DNA of 64,000 nucleotides from an uncultured Aquiluna sp. (GTDB lineage: Bacteria; Actinomycetota; Actinomycetes; Actinomycetales; Microbacteriaceae), in contig CAJXOD010000001.1 of the NCBI GenBank assembly GCA_913057795.1, positions 62,001-126,000 on the forward strand, given 5' to 3'. The stretch's first letter is position 1. Each line of letters begins with the position of its first letter. Under the pieces are notes generated by a model. That model was not told the origin of the DNA. It worked only from the letters and a program-made list of their open reading frames with translations, and did not search any database. Position numbers and translations under genes: made by a program. Below are positions 1 to 10,373 of this stretch, in pieces.

Positions 1-13
1 GTAGGGCAGCCAT
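1..13 (-). CDS. 5' end of an unidentified gene downstream of tpiA, possibly secG (partial)
   Basis: A GAGGA ribosome binding site is followed five bases later by ATG and three codons (M-A-A-L) before the window edge. The start lies 34 bases after the tpiA stop on the same strand. In actinobacteria secG, a small SecYEG translocon subunit, usually follows tpiA, so secG is the natural guess. Four residues cannot confirm it. Only the start signal is seen; the identity is an inference from gene order. Confidence 0.35.
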
Positions 14-46
14 CTATTTCCTCATTCTCTTTTCAAACCTTGTAAA

Positions 47-829
47 TTATAGGACTATGTGCTTTTTGAAGCGCGAAATTCCGGAAAACTCTTCTGCATC
101 CAAGGACGCACCGCCTACTAGCACACCATCAACCTGCTCAGATTGCAAGAAACCTGCGACATTATTTGCCTTTACTGAGCCCCCGTAGAGAATTCGCGAG
201 TTGGCGGCATCGTCTCCAAAATTGGCTTGGAGCGCCTTTCTGATAGCTGTTGCGACTTCGCTGGCCTCTTGAGCCGTTGCGACTTTCCCAGTTCCGATTG
301 CCCAAACTGGTTCGTAGGCGATAACAAAGTCCCCGAGAACCTTGTGGCCGCTAAGTGCGTTGATTGTCTGAATTATCGGCACCGCGGACTGCCCTTGGGT
401 CTCAAGTTCTTCAAGGGTCTCCCCTACGCAAATGATAGGAATAAGGTTATTTTCCCAGGCAGCGGCAACCTTTTGCTGGACTACTGAGTCATCCTCTGCG
501 TGATACGTGCGACGTTCCGAGTGCCCGACGAGTACGTATTCTACGTTCAGCTTAGATAGCATTTGCCCAGAGATTTCGCCGGTGTAGGCGCCGGACGCAT
601 GCTGGGATAAGTCCTGAGCACCCAGTTTTATCTCGAATTTCTCGGCATCTATAAGGGTTTGAGCGCTTCGGAGATCAGTAAATGGCGGGAAAACCACGAC
701 TTCGACTTCACCAAAGTCATGGTCGGCATCATTTAGAGTCCATGACAGCTTCTGCACCAGGGCAATCGCCTGAAGGTGATCAAGGTTCATTTTCCAATTG
801 CCAGCAATCAGTGGCGTGCGGTTAGTCAT
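47..829 (-). CDS. tpiA: triosephosphate isomerase
   Basis: Interconverts dihydroxyacetone phosphate and glyceraldehyde 3-phosphate in cytoplasmic glycolysis. The 260-residue product is of normal family length and keeps the active site: Lys13 in NWKMN, His103 in GHSERR and Glu173 in YEPVWAIGTG, plus the phosphate-binding YGGS near the C-terminus. The reading frame extends 46 codons upstream into pgk, but homology begins at the ATG at 829 (MTNRTPLIAG). That start overlaps the pgk stop by eight bases, an arrangement repeated in this window. It is the last gene of a gap-pgk-tpiA operon. Confidence 0.97.
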   Translation of the reverse strand: MTNRTPLIAGNWKMNLDHLQAIALVQKLSWTLNDADHDFGEVEVVVFPPFTDLRSAQTLIDAEKFEIKLGAQDLSQHASGAYTGEISGQMLSKLNVEYVLVGHSERRTYHAEDDSVVQQKVAAAWENNLIPIICVGETLEELETQGQSAVPIIQTINALSGHKVLGDFVIAYEPVWAIGTGKVATAQEASEVATAIRKALQANFGDDAANSRILYGGSVKANNVAGFLQSEQVDGVLVGGASLDAEEFSGISRFKKHIVL

Positions 830-2026
830 TAAGGACCTCCAGTCCTGGCAGCGTCTTACCCTCAAGGTACTCAAGGCTTGCACCACCACCGGTTGAAATG
901 TGACCAAAGCTGGCCTCATCAAATCCAAGCGCCCTAACCGCAGCTGCGGAGTCCCCGCCCCCGACAACCGATAGTCCGGTCACTTGGGTTAGAGCTTCTG
1001 CCACAACCTTCGTGCCGTGAGCGAAGTTCGGAAATTCGAATACTCCCATCGGACCGTTCCAGAAGACGGTTTTAGAGCTTGCAACGGCTTCGGCGAAAAT
1101 TTTGGCGCTCTCTGGGCCAATGTCGAGCCCTAAAACTTCGGCGCCTAGTTCAGACTCTTCGATGGCATCTGCCTGCACAGTTTTGTGCGTAGCTTCGGCT
1201 GAAAAACTAGATGCAATTTCTATGTCAGTCGGCAGAATAATTTGCACACCCAAGTCCGCGGCCTGCTTCAGAAGATCTCTAGTGGTTTCGACTTGATCTT
1301 CCTCCAGCAAGCTTTTGCCTACGTTATGCCCCATTGCCTTCAGCACGGTGAAGACCATACCTCCGCCAATTGCCAGCCTGTCCACCTTTGGTAACAGATG
1401 CCCTATTACAGCAAGCTTGTCCGAGACCTTAGAGCCGCCGAGCACGACCGTGTAGGGACGGGATGGCGTTGTTGTTAGTCGGTCCAGAACTTTGAGCTCT
1501 GCCTCAACCAGTAATCCTGCGTAGCTCGGTAAAAGGCCAGCGAGCTCATAAACACTGGCTTGCTTTCGGTGAACAACACCAAAACCGTCAGAAACCATGA
1601 TGTCTGCCATCGTCGCGAGTTCTCTGGCAAACGCCGCGCGCTGCTGTGGGTCGCTGGAGGTCTCCGCAGCGTTGAAGCGGAGGTTTTCAAGCAGTGCTAC
1701 TTCGCCGTCCTTCAGGGAGGAGGTCAGAGCCTGTGCAAGGTCCCCAGTGCACTCGGGAGAGAACTTTACGTCTTTACCCAGTAGTTCTTGGAGACGTGTC
1801 GCAACTGGAGCAAGGGATAATTCGGCCTCGCGTTCCTTTGGGCGACCAAGGTGTGATGCCAGTATGACCTTCGCACCAGCGCCGACAAGCCTGTTGATGG
1901 TCTCCAGAGAAGCTCGAATACGACCGTCATCTGTGATCTGCGAATTAGACAGAGGCACATTGAGGTCGCAGCGAACTATAACTGCCTTGGATCGAAGATC
2001 TCCGGCGTCGTCAAGGGTTCTGAGCA

Positions 2027-2027
<1 letters not shown>
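822..2027 (-). CDS. pgk: phosphoglycerate kinase
   Basis: Transfers phosphate from 1,3-bisphosphoglycerate to ADP, the first ATP-forming step of lower glycolysis. The 401 residues match the family length. The N-terminal substrate domain has RCDLNVP and HLGRPKE. The C-terminal nucleotide domain has NGPMGVFE and GGGDSAAAV. The ATG shares one base with the gap stop (TAATG), and its own stop overlaps the tpiA start, which suggests a translationally coupled glycolytic trio. Confidence 0.98.
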
Positions 2028-3091
<1,064 letters not shown>

Positions 3092-3709
3092 TCAGCCTAG
3101 CAGCAGCGAGGAACTGTTCGCTTTAACGGATGCGAAGCGAGTTGCTACATCGGCCCAGTTGACGATGTTCCAGAATGCCTTTATGTAGTCCGCCTTCACG
3201 TTGACATAGTCCAAATAGAAAGCGTGCTCCCACATGTCAAGCATTAGAAGCGGGATGCTGCCCATCGAAAGGTTGCCCTGCTGATCATAGAGCTGGCCGA
3301 TAATAAGTCGGTTGCTCATGCTGTCCCAAGCCAGATATGCCCAACCCGAACCCTGAATGCCCATGGCGGCAGCGGTGAAGTGCTTTGTAAATGCTTCGTA
3401 TGAACCGAAGTACTCGGAAATGGCTGCTAGTAGCTCGCCGGAAGCTTCTCCACCCTCTGCGGATAGGTTCTTCCAAAAGATGCTGTGGTTCACGTGACCA
3501 CCTAGGTTGAAGGCGAGGTCCTTTTGTAGCTTCGGGAGGGTTGCAAAGTTGTCGTTAGCCCGCGCCTCTGCCATCGCGTCCAGCGCAGCGTTCGCTCCTG
3601 TGACGTAGGCCTGGTGATGCTTAGAGTGGTGCAATTCCATTATTCTTGCCGAGATATGAGGCTCTAGCGCTGAGTAGTCGTAGTTGAGATCCGGAAGTGT
3701 GTAGGTCAT
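3092..3709 (-). CDS. sodA: superoxide dismutase, Fe/Mn family
   Basis: Dismutates superoxide to hydrogen peroxide and oxygen. The 205-residue product has the N-terminal helical hairpin and C-terminal alpha/beta domain of Fe/Mn enzymes. Predicted metal ligands are His27, His75, Asp158 and His162 (DMWEHAFY). The pocket reads GIQGSGWAYL, the glutamine-containing form common in actinobacteria; metal choice between Fe and Mn cannot be read from sequence. No signal peptide is seen. It sits between whiA and gap, which are normally adjacent. Upstream is a 51-base AT-rich gap that may carry its promoter. Confidence 0.96.
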   Translation of the reverse strand: MTYTLPDLNYDYSALEPHISARIMELHHSKHHQAYVTGANAALDAMAEARANDNFATLPKLQKDLAFNLGGHVNHSIFWKNLSAEGGEASGELLAAISEYFGSYEAFTKHFTAAAMGIQGSGWAYLAWDSMSNRLIIGQLYDQQGNLSMGSIPLLMLDMWEHAFYLDYVNVKADYIKAFWNIVNWADVATRFASVKANSSSLLLG

Positions 3710-3760
3710 GATTTCTCACTTTCTATTATTGGATTCGTTGGTTTAATCGTAGCCTTATTC

Positions 3761-4732
3761 CTAAATCAGATCCGCAATGACAGATTCGGTATCTGGAATC
3801 CCCAATTCACCTGCCCGCTTATCAGCGGTTGCCAGCAATCTACGGATTCGTCCTGCCACCGCGTCTTTGGTCATGGGAGGAACAGCAAGGTGTCCCAACT
3901 CATCTAGGGAAGCGTCTTTATGCTGCAATCGAAGCTCTCCTGCGTATTGAAGATGCTCGGGGGCTTGGTCCCCAAGAATCTCTAAAGCTCGCTGAACCCG
4001 CGCTCCGGCGGCAATTGCAGCTTGGGCGCTCCTTCTAAGGTTCGCATCGTCAAAGTTTGCGAGGCGGTTTGCAACACCTCTGATTTCGCGTCGACTTCGA
4101 AGCTCATCCCATTTTTCAACTTGTTCCGTGCATCCCATCTGCCTTAGCAGTTCGGAGATTGCTTCGCCGTCTCTAACAACGACTCGATACACATTCCTGA
4201 CTTCTCTTGCCTTTGCACTTACTCCCAATCTTCTGGCTACCCCAACCAGCGCCATTGCTGACTCGTTTCCGGGAGCAGTCACTTCAAGAGAAGTGGACCT
4301 ACCGGGGTCGGTCAAGATTCCGTGAGCCATGAATGCCCCGCGCCAGACCGCCCGTGCCTCATCCAGGGTCGAGCTAATTAGAGTGGCTGGAAGTCCGCGA
4401 ACCGGTCGGCCCCGGTTGTCGATAAGACCCGTTTGCCTTGCCAAGAGCTCTCCGTCTTTGAGCACTCTAATTTGGTAGCCACTTGTTTTTCTGAGTCCTC
4501 CAGCTTGGACGACGGTTAATTCCGATTGAATGCCATAAAGCTCCGCAATTGCCCTTGCAAGCCTGCGAGCTAATGCTGCAGAATCAAGCTCCACTTCGAT
4601 TGCTATTCGTCCAGAAATCAGCTGCAGTCCGCCACAGAAACGAAGGACTGTCGCGAGCTCCGCTGCACGCTCCAAGCCTGTTCTTACCGGAACTCTTGCA
4701 AGCTCCTCTTTAATGTGTTGCGTCAGTGCCAT
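3761..4732 (-). CDS. whiA: WhiA sporulation/cell-division regulator homologue
   Basis: DNA-binding protein with a LAGLIDADG-like N-terminal domain and a C-terminal helix-turn-helix ([16 protein letters not shown]). In Streptomyces it works with WhiB in cell division and sporulation; in non-sporulating relatives the role is probably division or growth control. GTG 4738, ATG 4735 and ATG 4732 lie in a row. The AGGGAG site is best spaced for 4732, giving [11 protein letters not shown], close to relatives, and a 323-residue protein. It directly follows rapZ, whose TGA overlaps this start region. The usual yvcK gene between them is absent. Confidence 0.95.
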   Translation of the reverse strand: MALTQHIKEELARVPVRTGLERAAELATVLRFCGGLQLISGRIAIEVELDSAALARRLARAIAELYGIQSELTVVQAGGLRKTSGYQIRVLKDGELLARQTGLIDNRGRPVRGLPATLISSTLDEARAVWRGAFMAHGILTDPGRSTSLEVTAPGNESAMALVGVARRLGVSAKAREVRNVYRVVVRDGEAISELLRQMGCTEQVEKWDELRSRREIRGVANRLANFDDANLRRSAQAAIAAGARVQRALEILGDQAPEHLQYAGELRLQHKDASLDELGHLAVPPMTKDAVAGRIRRLLATADKRAGELGIPDTESVIADLI

Positions 4733-4734
4733 CA

Positions 4735-5607
4735 TCACTCCCTGCCCAAGTCGCGGTGAGAAATAGCGACTCGTATATCTGCGTCCTCCGCGAGGCGCGC
4801 TGCTATTTCGTTGGTTAGGGCCACTGACCTGTGCTTGCCGCCCGTGCAGCCGATCGCAATTGTTGCGAATCGCTTATTTTCTTTTCTGTAGCCAGCTAGC
4901 ACTATCTTCAAAGTCGCCAGGTAGCTTTCTTCAAAGTCTTTTACGCCCGGTTGACTAAGGACATAAGCGGAGACTTCGCTGTCGTTTCCGGTCTTAGCCC
5001 TTAGGGACTCTTGCCAGTGTGGGTTTGCGATAAACCTTGCATCAGCAACCATGTCCGCATCCGCGGGAAGACCATACTTGAAACCGAAGCTCATCAGGTT
5101 AACTTTGAAACCCTTCGACTGACCCGCAAAGGCCTCGGCAACTCGGTTTGTAAGCTCGTGGACATTTGACTCTGAGGTGTCAAAAACAATATCGGCAGTT
5201 TCGCGCAGACTCAAGAGCTGAGTTCTCTCGGCCGCGATTCCATCTAAAACCGTACCTTCGCCTTGAAGCGGGTGCGGTCTTCTAACTGACTCAAATCTTC
5301 TTACGAGCGCCGCATCATTCGCCTCTAGAAACAGAACCCTCACACTAATCTGGTGAGATCTCAGCTTCTGAATGTTCTGCTCCAGATCAGCGAAGAACTG
5401 ACCACCTCTCACGTCCATTACAACCGCGACTTTGATTAACGACTCACTACTTTTGGAGAACAAATCGCTGATAGGAAAAAGTAGCTGGGGAGGAAGGTTA
5501 TCTATTACATGCCAGCCTTGATCTTCGAGAGCATTACCGGTCGTTGAACGTCCAGCGCCAGACATGCCTGTTACTACAAGCAGTTCCGGTTTGTTTGAAG
5601 CGTCCAT
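4735..5607 (-). CDS. rapZ: RapZ/YvcJ family nucleotide-binding protein
   Basis: P-loop protein of 290 residues with Walker A GMSGAGRS at residues 14-21. The conserved C-terminal domain contains [10 protein letters not shown]. In E. coli RapZ is an RNase adaptor that binds small RNAs controlling glmS; Bacillus YvcJ hydrolyses nucleotides. The function in actinobacteria is less clear. The start is ATG at 5607, behind a strong GGAGGGG site. The 63-base leader between uvrC and rapZ holds inverted repeats. The gene is followed without a gap by whiA. Confidence 0.95.
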   Translation of the reverse strand: MDASNKPELLVVTGMSGAGRSTTGNALEDQGWHVIDNLPPQLLFPISDLFSKSSESLIKVAVVMDVRGGQFFADLEQNIQKLRSHQISVRVLFLEANDAALVRRFESVRRPHPLQGEGTVLDGIAAERTQLLSLRETADIVFDTSESNVHELTNRVAEAFAGQSKGFKVNLMSFGFKYGLPADADMVADARFIANPHWQESLRAKTGNDSEVSAYVLSQPGVKDFEESYLATLKIVLAGYRKENKRFATIAIGCTGGKHRSVALTNEIAARLAEDADIRVAISHRDLGRE

Positions 5608-5610
5608 TCA

Positions 5611-5681
5611 CCCCTCCATCCGCCTGAGGACAAGGTTACCGCTTCGGCGTGTCGCGGATAGGCCTTTTCCTTAATCCGCGA
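5611..5681 (-). promoter_or_regulatory. rapZ leader with two mutually exclusive hairpins
   Basis: Read on the minus strand there are three complementary arms. Arm A (5681-5674, TCGCGGAT) overlaps the last uvrC codons and stop. Arm B (5659-5652, ATCCGCGA) pairs perfectly with A over eight bases, with a 14-base loop. Arm C (5623-5616, GCGGATGG), touching the rapZ ribosome binding site, can instead pair with B (5662-5654) over eight bases with one bulged base. A:B and B:C cannot coexist. No U-tract follows, so this is not a standard intrinsic terminator. A regulatory role is an inference. Confidence 0.4.
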
Positions 5682-7515
5682 GGTGTTCCAGGACAATATT
5701 CGCCAATCTCTCGCTAAATCCGGGGAGTTGGGTTATTTCAGCCTCGCTGGCGAGCTTCAATCTCTTTATAGATCCAAATTTGCGAAGCAGCAGTCTTGCC
5801 TTCTGCTCCCCCAAGCCAGGGATGTCAACCAACGCCGATGATATCGACTTACTTCTGGCGGCTCGCTGGGCTGTGATGGCAAAGCGGTGCGCCTCGTCAC
5901 GAATTCGTTGAAGCAAAAATAGCTCCTCCGAGGTCCTGGGAAGAATAAGTGGGTAATCGAGTCCAGAGACGAACACTTCCTCAAGTCGCTTTGCCAGCGA
6001 CGCCACTGTGAGCCCTTGGATTCCAGAATCTTTCAGCGCTCGCTCGGCGGCACGTAGTTGGGGTAGTCCACCATCAATAACTAGTAGCCCAGGTCGATAG
6101 CTGAAGCGTTCATTGGGCTCGTCGGTCTTCAAGTACTTGAGCCTGCGCATAAGGACCTGATAAACCGACTCGGTATCGTCGGCTGTCTCCAGGTTGAATT
6201 TTCGATACTGGTCCTTGCGGGAAAGGCCGTCCTCAAAGACCACCATTGAGCCAACCGTGTTCGTTCCTGACAGATGAGAAATGTCGTAGCACTCGATTCT
6301 CAGAGGAGCAGTCTCCATTGCAAGGGCGCTTTGCAATCCGGCTAAAGCCTCGGCTCGTGCGCTGAAATCTGAAACACGTTTCAACTTGTAGTTCTGGAGA
6401 GCGTGGGCTGCATTTTGGCTTGCCGTGGCAAGGAGAGCTGCTTTGTCTCCTCGCTTGGGGGCAGAGATGCTGCAGCCTTTGCCGCGAATTTCTGAAAGCC
6501 AGAGCTCCAGGGCTGCCTTGTCGGTTGGAAGCTCAGTGACCATGATTTGCCTGGGGACCGCTGGAGGCTCGGACTTGACCCCAGCTGAATAGAGCTCTTG
6601 TAGCAAGTACTCCAGCAGTTCGGCGTTAGTTCTATCTAGCTCCAGGTCTACGACCAGTGATCGGTTTCCCCGGATACGCCCGCCTCGGACCATAAAGATT
6701 GACACCGCCGCCGACAGCTCATCGCGACTGAGACCAATGAGGTCGGCATCAACCTGATCATCAAGAACCACCGTCGACTTTTCTAGAACTCTTTCGAGTG
6801 CTCCGATGTCGTCTCTATATCGAGCGGCTAATTCGTAATTTTCAAGCTCACTGGCATTCTGCATTTTGAGCTTCAGATTAGTTACATGGGAGTCATTTCC
6901 CGACCCTATGAAGTCTCCCAGCTCTTTTGCTAAAGCCTTGTGCTCCGGTTGCGAGATGCGAGCTACACAGGGCGCCGAGCACTTGCCAAGTTCAGCCAGC
7001 AGGCATGGCCTGCCAGAACGCTTTGCTCTTTGAAAAATACCCGCGGTGCAACTGCGGACAGGGTAGACCTTTAGCAGTGAATCTAGGGTGTCCCTGATCG
7101 CCCAGCTTTGAGTGTATGGGCCGAAGTACTTCACGCCTTTGAGTTCTCGATTCCTGGTTACAAAGGCCCGAGGAACGGCATCCCCCATGGAAATCGCAAG
7201 GTACGGGTAAGACTTGTCGTCGCGAAAGCGAACGTTGAAGGGTGGTTGAAACTCCTTGATCCAAGTGAATTCAAGTTGCAGTGCTTCATATTCAGTTGCG
7301 ACTATTGTCCATTTGACATCGCTAGCGCTGAGGAGCATTCGTCTGGTTCGCTCGTGAAGACTGTCCAGCGGACCGAAGTAGTTTGAGAGTCTGGCCCTGA
7401 GGTTTTTGGCTTTGCCGACATATAAAACGCGTTCATCCGAGTCCAAGAATCTGTAGACCCCGGGTAACTTCGGGATTTCTGAAGTTTTGGGTCGGAAGCT
7501 CAGCTCATTGGCCAT
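5671..7515 (-). CDS. uvrC: UvrABC excinuclease subunit C
   Basis: Makes the two incisions around bulky DNA lesions in nucleotide excision repair after UvrB loading. The 614-residue protein has an N-terminal GIY-YIG nuclease domain (PGVYRFL...LYVGKAKNL, about residues 17-95), a central UVR motif that contacts UvrB (ENYELAARYRDDI), a C-terminal RNase H-like nuclease (IECYDISHL) and tandem helix-hairpin-helix DNA-binding motifs (DIPGLGEQKA, QLPGFS). The start lies two bases after the uvrA stop, so uvrB-uvrA-uvrC form one unit. Confidence 0.98.
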   Translation of the reverse strand: MANELSFRPKTSEIPKLPGVYRFLDSDERVLYVGKAKNLRARLSNYFGPLDSLHERTRRMLLSASDVKWTIVATEYEALQLEFTWIKEFQPPFNVRFRDDKSYPYLAISMGDAVPRAFVTRNRELKGVKYFGPYTQSWAIRDTLDSLLKVYPVRSCTAGIFQRAKRSGRPCLLAELGKCSAPCVARISQPEHKALAKELGDFIGSGNDSHVTNLKLKMQNASELENYELAARYRDDIGALERVLEKSTVVLDDQVDADLIGLSRDELSAAVSIFMVRGGRIRGNRSLVVDLELDRTNAELLEYLLQELYSAGVKSEPPAVPRQIMVTELPTDKAALELWLSEIRGKGCSISAPKRGDKAALLATASQNAAHALQNYKLKRVSDFSARAEALAGLQSALAMETAPLRIECYDISHLSGTNTVGSMVVFEDGLSRKDQYRKFNLETADDTESVYQVLMRRLKYLKTDEPNERFSYRPGLLVIDGGLPQLRAAERALKDSGIQGLTVASLAKRLEEVFVSGLDYPLILPRTSEELFLLQRIRDEAHRFAITAQRAARSKSISSALVDIPGLGEQKARLLLRKFGSIKRLKLASEAEITQLPGFSERLANIVLEHLAD

Positions 7516-7517
7516 GA

Positions 7518-10364
7518 TTACAAGATCTCGGCTAGGAACCTACCGGTGTGGCTGGCCGGGTTTTTCGCGACCTGTTCCGGGGTGCCCTCTGCAACGACCA
7601 TGCCGCCACCGGATCCACCCTCTGGCCCCATGTCAATGATCCAGTCGGCAGACCTTATTACATCCAAGTTGTGCTCGATGACGATGGCAGTGTTGCCCTT
7701 ATCGACCAAGTTGTTTAGAACCATCAAGAGTTTGCTCACATCTTCAAAGTGCAGCCCAGTTGTGGGCTCATCGAGAACATAGATGGTCCTGCCAGTTGAG
7801 CGCTTCTGAAGCTCAGTCGCCAACTTTACCCGCTGGGCTTCGCCTCCGGACAATGTGGTGGCGCTTTGTCCGAGGCGAACATAACCTAAGCCAACATCAA
7901 CCAGGGTCGTTAGGTATCTTGCTATCGAGTTGATTGGGGCGAAGAATTCGGCGGCATCGCTGATCGGCATGTTTAGAACATCACCGATTGAGTTTCCCTT
8001 ATAAAGAACTTGCAGTGTTTCTCTGTTGTAGCGTGCCCCTTTGCAGTCCTCACAGGTCACATAAACATCCGGGAGGAAATTCATCTCAATCTTGATTGTG
8101 CCGTCGCCCGAGCAGTTATCGCACCTTCCACCCTTCACATTGAAAGAGAACCTTCCCTGAAGGTAACCTCTGACCTTGGCCTCCTGGGTGTCGGCAAAGA
8201 GTTTCCTTATGTTGTCAAAAACTCCCGTATAAGTTGCCGGGTTTGACCTTGGGGTTCGACCGATCGGTGCTTGATCGACGTGAACCACCTTGTCTAAAAG
8301 CTCTACCCCTTCGATGCGAGTGTGCTTTCCGGCAACCGACTTTGCTCGGTTTAGTCGCTGGGCGAGAACTTCGTAAAGAACATCGTTCACCAGAGAGGAC
8401 TTGCCGGACCCGCTGACTCCAGTGACAGCAGTCATAACGCCTAGTGGGAAATTGACAGTGACGTTCTGCAGGTTATTTTCTCGAGCGCCAACGACCTTTA
8501 GTTTGCCCCCAGTTTTTGGCTTTCGCCTCTTAGTCGGGGTAGCAATGGATCTTCTGCCGGATAAGTAATCGCCGGTTATCGAGTTGGTGTTTTTGAGTAG
8601 ATTTTGGTAACTACCGGAGTGAACTACTTCGCCTCCGTTGACTCCGGCACCCGGGCCGATGTCGACCAACCAATCCGCAGCCTTGATTGTGTCCTCATCG
8701 TGCTCGACCACGATCAATGTGTTTCCCAAGTCTCGAAGTTTCTCAAGAGTCTCAATCAAGCGCAGATTGTCTCGCTGATGCAGACCGATCGATGGCTCGT
8801 CCAACACGTAAAGAACTCCCGTGAGGCCGGCACCGATTTGGGTCGCGAGTCTTATTCGCTGAGCTTCTCCTCCGGACAGCGAACCAGCGGCACGCTCCAG
8901 GGATAAGTAGTCAAGTCCGACTGCCAACAGAAAGTCCAGTCTCGCTCTGATTTCCCTAAGCACTTGCGCTGCGATGATGGCTTCTCGCTCGGTTAGCTTC
9001 AGTGAGTCGAAAAATTCGTGGGAGTCGCCTAGCGAAATCTGCGCCACGTCATGAATTGATTTCCCGTGGACTTTGACAGCCAATACTTCCGGGCGCAGCC
9101 TCGCGCCGTTGCAGCTCGGGCATGGTACTTCCCGAAGATAATCAGCCCACTTGCTTCTAGCCCAATCACTATCGGATTCTAGGTACTTACGCTCGATGTA
9201 GGGCAGCACACCTTCAAAGCCGGAGGTGTAGCGCATTTCTCGTCCGTAGCGCGAACGCCATTTCACTTCAACTTCAAAGTCGTTGCCGTTCAGAATCGCC
9301 TGTTGGGTAGCCGCAGGTAGTTTTTTCCAAGGTGTTTTTAGGTCAAAGTCCAAGTCGTCAGCCAGTCCTTGCAGCAGCCTAACAAAGTAGGAGTACAGCC
9401 CCTTGCCTTGAGTTGACCACGGCAGGATAACTCCGTCCTTGATACTTGCCGCTGGATCTCCGATTACTAATTCGGCGTCGACTGCCATTTTGGTGCCGAG
9501 TCCCGTGCAGGCCGGGCACGCTCCGAATGGCGCATTGAACGAAAAGGTTCTGGGCTCAATCTCGGTGAGCACAAGGTCGTGCTCATTTGGGCAGCTCAGG
9601 TGCTCTGAAAACACGCGTTGGGTCTTATCGTCAATAAAGTCGACGACTATACGGCCCGACGATAGCTTCAGCGCAGTTTCAACCGAGTCGGTAATTCTCG
9701 ACTGCGCATCAGGCTTCACGACGAGCCTGTCCACTACAACTGAAATGTCGTGCTTAAAACTTTTCTTCAGAGGCTTGGCTTCCGCGAGTATTACCTGCTC
9801 GCCGTCGACTACTGCTCGGGCGTAGCCTTGAGCCTGAAGGGATGCAAACAAGTCTTGAAACTCACCTTTTTTTTGCACTACTATCGGCGACAGCAGCTGG
9901 AACCTGGTGCCCTCGGTCATTGCTACCAGTTGATCAACGATTGCCTGTGGGGTTTGCTTCGAAATTACCTCTTGGCAAACAGGACAGTGAGGAATGCCTA
10001 TCCTGGCCCACAGCAGCCTCAGGTAATCGTGTATTTCCGTGATTGTTCCAACGGTAGAGCGGGGATTTCGGTTAGTTGACTTCTGATCAATTGAGACAGC
10101 CGGGCTAAGACCTTCGATGAAATCAACGTCAGGCCTATCAACTTGCCCTAGGAACTGTCTCGCATAGGCGCTAAGTGATTCGACGTAACGACGCTGTCCC
10201 TCGGCAAAAATTGTGTCAAACGCTAGTGACGATTTGCCGGAGCCGCTCAGGCCGGTAAAGACGATCATGGAATCCCTGGGCAGTTCTAGGTCCAGGTTTT
10301 TAAGGTTGTGCACTCGTGCACCCTTGATTGAGAGCTTTTGGCCTTTGGGTTGTTGAATCGTCAT
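7518..10364 (-). CDS. uvrA: UvrABC excinuclease subunit A
   Basis: Damage-sensing ATPase that loads UvrB on DNA. The 948 residues contain two ABC modules, each with Walker A ([14 protein letters not shown] near residue 38; [13 protein letters not shown] near 645) and an LSGGEAQR signature. Zinc-binding CxxC pairs are present (CPVC, CPACTG, CPSCNG and CDNC...CEDC). Length and domain order are normal. It lies between uvrB and uvrC with gaps of 9 and 2 bases, implying coordinated expression of the whole excision complex. Confidence 0.98.
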   Translation of the reverse strand: MTIQQPKGQKLSIKGARVHNLKNLDLELPRDSMIVFTGLSGSGKSSLAFDTIFAEGQRRYVESLSAYARQFLGQVDRPDVDFIEGLSPAVSIDQKSTNRNPRSTVGTITEIHDYLRLLWARIGIPHCPVCQEVISKQTPQAIVDQLVAMTEGTRFQLLSPIVVQKKGEFQDLFASLQAQGYARAVVDGEQVILAEAKPLKKSFKHDISVVVDRLVVKPDAQSRITDSVETALKLSSGRIVVDFIDDKTQRVFSEHLSCPNEHDLVLTEIEPRTFSFNAPFGACPACTGLGTKMAVDAELVIGDPAASIKDGVILPWSTQGKGLYSYFVRLLQGLADDLDFDLKTPWKKLPAATQQAILNGNDFEVEVKWRSRYGREMRYTSGFEGVLPYIERKYLESDSDWARSKWADYLREVPCPSCNGARLRPEVLAVKVHGKSIHDVAQISLGDSHEFFDSLKLTEREAIIAAQVLREIRARLDFLLAVGLDYLSLERAAGSLSGGEAQRIRLATQIGAGLTGVLYVLDEPSIGLHQRDNLRLIETLEKLRDLGNTLIVVEHDEDTIKAADWLVDIGPGAGVNGGEVVHSGSYQNLLKNTNSITGDYLSGRRSIATPTKRRKPKTGGKLKVVGARENNLQNVTVNFPLGVMTAVTGVSGSGKSSLVNDVLYEVLAQRLNRAKSVAGKHTRIEGVELLDKVVHVDQAPIGRTPRSNPATYTGVFDNIRKLFADTQEAKVRGYLQGRFSFNVKGGRCDNCSGDGTIKIEMNFLPDVYVTCEDCKGARYNRETLQVLYKGNSIGDVLNMPISDAAEFFAPINSIARYLTTLVDVGLGYVRLGQSATTLSGGEAQRVKLATELQKRSTGRTIYVLDEPTTGLHFEDVSKLLMVLNNLVDKGNTAIVIEHNLDVIRSADWIIDMGPEGGSGGGMVVAEGTPEQVAKNPASHTGRFLAEIL

Positions 10365-10373
10365 TGTAGAAGT

